NCBI GenBank assembly: GCA_965221415.1
Contig: OZ244887.1
Coordinates: forward strand, 1,178,001 to 1,242,000
Direction: 5' to 3'
Length of the DNA: 64,000 nt
DNA from: UBA8337 sp965221415
GTDB taxonomy: Bacteria > Pseudomonadota > Alphaproteobacteria > RS24
The notes under the pieces are model-generated. The model saw only the letters and a list, made by a program, of their open reading frames with translations, was not told the origin of the DNA and searched no databases. The translations under genes were made by a program, and so were the position numbers. Below are positions 62,356 to 64,000 of the stretch, one piece after another. Numbering within the stretch: position 1 is the stretch's first letter; each line of letters opens with the position of its first letter.

Positions 62356-63906
62356 ATGAGAAATTTTAAGATAGCCAAAGCCCTTATAGGTGCGTTTTTC
62401 GTTTCTCAATTAGTCGCTTGCAGCACCGTTACCGACCCGTTGTTTCGGGAGGTGCCTGTGCCGTTCGAACATTCTTGGGACGAGGCCGTGCACCCTTTCC
62501 TTGGGGCAGCGGTCATTGATATTGATGCGGATGGCCGCTTCGAGATATTTGTCGGCGGCGGCAAAGGCGCACCTGATGCGCTTTTGCGTTGGCAGAACGG
62601 TGCCTTTAAAAATGTGATTTCCGAAACGGGTCTCTCCTCAATGACAGCGACCCATTCTGCCGTTGCCATCGACATGGATAATGACCGCGATACCGACCTC
62701 CTTATCAGCCGAGATGACGGCGTGTATCTCTACACCAACACCGATGGAAAGGGCAGTTTTTCCAAGACGTTCATTGAAATAAACAGCCCTGCAGAATCCG
62801 CTCCCTTTAACGTTTCGGTGGCGGATATCGACAATGATGGCGATGGCGATTTATATATCAGCTACTTTGTCGCCTTCCCGTCGTTTCAAAGCGCCACATT
62901 CAACGACCTCGAACACGCCAAGCTCAATAGAATGTTGCTCAACCGTGGCGATAATACGTTTATCGACATCACCGAAAAATCTGGCACGGCTGGTAAGGCA
63001 AATACATTTTGTGCTGTCTTTGTTGACCTCGACATGGACGGCTTGCAAGACCTTGTCGTCGGGCAGAACACTTGGGAAGTCGAGATATTCCACAATAATG
63101 GCGACTTGACCTTTTCGCCGATACACACAGACTCTGGATATGGATTTTGGATGGGCGTTGGCGTCGGCGATATCGACGCGGATGGCGACCAAGATTTGTT
63201 TTTCCCGAATGTCGGCACATCAATACCGACCTTGCTCACCATGGGCGACATCGAAGACCGCCAACGGCATACACATGATTGGCTATTGCTGCGCAATGAT
63301 TCAGGCCAAGGCTTTACAAATGTGACCGCGCAATCTGGTCTGCTCGACGATGGCTTTGCTTGGGGCGGCGTATTTGAAGACGTCAATCTGGATGGCAAGC
63401 TCGATTTATTCGTCGCGCAAAATTATATCAAATGGCCTTTCCACAATTTGTGGAAACTCAATAATCGCGCCTATCTCAGCACGGGCGACCACGCCAATCC
63501 CTATTTTGAGGACGCACCTGCTCTGGGATTAGAAAACGCGCATTTCGGCCAGTCATCCTTGATTGTCGATTTTAACGGCGATGGCTATCAAGATTTTCTA
63601 TGGGTGAATATGGACGGGCCCCTACGCGCCTTCACGCGCAAGCCGGTCGGCGATTATATAACCGTCGCATTAGCAGATAATGTGGCCAATCTTGGCGCAA
63701 GGGTTCGTGTTCTGGACAAGAACAACGTCCCTAGCCACACACGAGAAGTGATTGTCGGACAAGGGTTTTTGACCGACCAATCGCCCGAGCTGACATTCGC
63801 TATCCCAGAAAGCGGCGTGAAAGCAGTCGAAGTGACATGGCTCGATGGCCATACCAAAACGATAAAATCACCGACGATTAACCAGACTTTATCAATCCGC
63901 CGTTAA
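62356..63906 (+). CDS. FG-GAP/VCBS repeat lipoprotein with UnbV (ASPIC) domain
   Basis: This 516-residue predicted lipoprotein has a lipobox VAC (Cys22). Seven FG-GAP-type calcium-binding repeats of the form DxDxDG or similar begin at about residues 55, 106, 157, 224, 272, 342 and 405, enough for one seven-bladed beta propeller. The C-terminal ~80 residues (GARVRVLD, VIVGQGFLTDQSP, VEVTWLDGHTKTI) match the ASPIC/UnbV domain seen in CRTAC1-like proteins. Such proteins are surface or secreted binding proteins whose ligand is usually unknown. It is coupled to the duplicated-domain lipoprotein before it. The convergent partial gene ends 3 bases after its stop. Confidence 0.9.
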   Translation: MRNFKIAKALIGAFFVSQLVACSTVTDPLFREVPVPFEHSWDEAVHPFLGAAVIDIDADGRFEIFVGGGKGAPDALLRWQNGAFKNVISETGLSSMTATHSAVAIDMDNDRDTDLLISRDDGVYLYTNTDGKGSFSKTFIEINSPAESAPFNVSVADIDNDGDGDLYISYFVAFPSFQSATFNDLEHAKLNRMLLNRGDNTFIDITEKSGTAGKANTFCAVFVDLDMDGLQDLVVGQNTWEVEIFHNNGDLTFSPIHTDSGYGFWMGVGVGDIDADGDQDLFFPNVGTSIPTLLTMGDIEDRQRHTHDWLLLRNDSGQGFTNVTAQSGLLDDGFAWGGVFEDVNLDGKLDLFVAQNYIKWPFHNLWKLNNRAYLSTGDHANPYFEDAPALGLENAHFGQSSLIVDFNGDGYQDFLWVNMDGPLRAFTRKPVGDYITVALADNVANLGARVRVLDKNNVPSHTREVIVGQGFLTDQSPELTFAIPESGVKAVEVTWLDGHTKTIKSPTINQTLSIRR

Positions 63907-63909
63907 GCT

Positions 63910-64000
63910 CTAGTCCTTGTTCAGGATATAAGTGAGCATCTCGACGACTTGCTCGGGCGTAGTTGTCCATGCCATTGCGGCGGCGTCGACTTCTTTGAGC
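63910..64000 (-). CDS. C-terminal end of an unidentified protein (start beyond window)
   Basis: The minus strand is open from the right edge to TAG at 63912-63910 and encodes about 29 residues ending in EMLTYILNKD. The helical, ordinary-looking tail and the tight convergent position (3 bases from the previous stop) suggest a real gene. Too little is visible to name it. Confidence 0.5.
   Translation of the reverse strand, partial: LKEVDAAAMAWTTTPEQVVEMLTYILNKD

Noticed and set aside
1..64000. tRNA, rRNA, CRISPR arrays, insertion sequences, integrases, attachment sites, replication origin
   Set aside because: None seen. No T-loop-like GTTCGAATC with a cloverleaf, no regularly spaced direct repeats, no transposase or integrase motifs, and no DnaA-box cluster were found by reading.

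Overview
The window is a gene-dense stretch of an alphaproteobacterial chromosome. The evidence is gene content and order: an iscR start next to a COG2945 hydrolase, amidase-mrcA-prfB opposite rne, DUF2155-mlaD-NDUFA12, DUF2066-perM-hdaA-ppk-ppx, rpsF-rpsR-DUF2232-rplI-dnaB-alr-mlaEF-radA-cvpA-purF, and panB-TPR-bamB-der. NDUFA12, DUF2155 and HdaA next to ppk are alphaproteobacterial hallmarks. The extreme compaction fits a compact, perhaps marine, genome, but the clade cannot be fixed from this sequence. I see no tRNA, rRNA, insertion sequence, prophage, CRISPR array or other mobile DNA.

Layout. 0-9 kb: iscR (cut by the edge), hydrolase, anmK, tyrS, a YhdP/AsmA-like giant, bcp, and an M23 peptidase-bactofilin pair. 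9-18.8 kb: envelope and RNA genes (prfB with a programmed frameshift, mrcA, amidase, a long rne leader, rne, an M48 chaperone-protease, a DsbA-like oxidoreductase). 18.8-25.5 kb: thiG-thiS, aroQ, accB-accC, DUF2155, mlaD, NDUFA12, aspS. 25.6-33.3 kb: rnd, then ppx-ppk-hdaA-perM-DUF2066 read leftward. 33.3-40.8 kb: purM-purN, ndk, holC-pepA, surA-ksgA, adh. 40.8-45.7 kb: fabD-fabG-acpP-fabF-mltG-gmk, read leftward. 45.9-57 kb: rpsF-rpsR-DUF2232-rplI-(terminator)-dnaB-alr-mlaE-mlaF-radA-cvpA-purF-SDR-small Cys/His protein. 57-61.3 kb: panB-TPR-bamB-der, read leftward. 61.5-63.9 kb: two predicted lipoprotein genes, the only clearly accessory part.

Themes. Envelope building dominates: peptidoglycan synthesis and remodelling (mrcA, mltG, amidase, M23, anmK, alr), outer-membrane protein assembly (surA, bamB, TPR, M48), phospholipid transport (mlaD, mlaEF, YhdP-like) and fatty-acid synthesis (acc and fab genes). 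Purine synthesis (purM, purN, purF), polyphosphate, and ribosome/replication genes fill most of the rest.

The best candidates for something new are: the two-gene lipoprotein module at 61.5-63.9 kb (an unrecognised protein made of two copies of a ~108-residue domain, then a seven-repeat FG-GAP/UnbV protein) with phased repeats upstream; an rplI gene with three single-base shifts in about 54 bp that together restore frame; unusually acidic tails on both S6 and L9; and the fact that all ten convergent gene pairs overlap or nearly touch at their stop codons. The rest is largely well-understood housekeeping.
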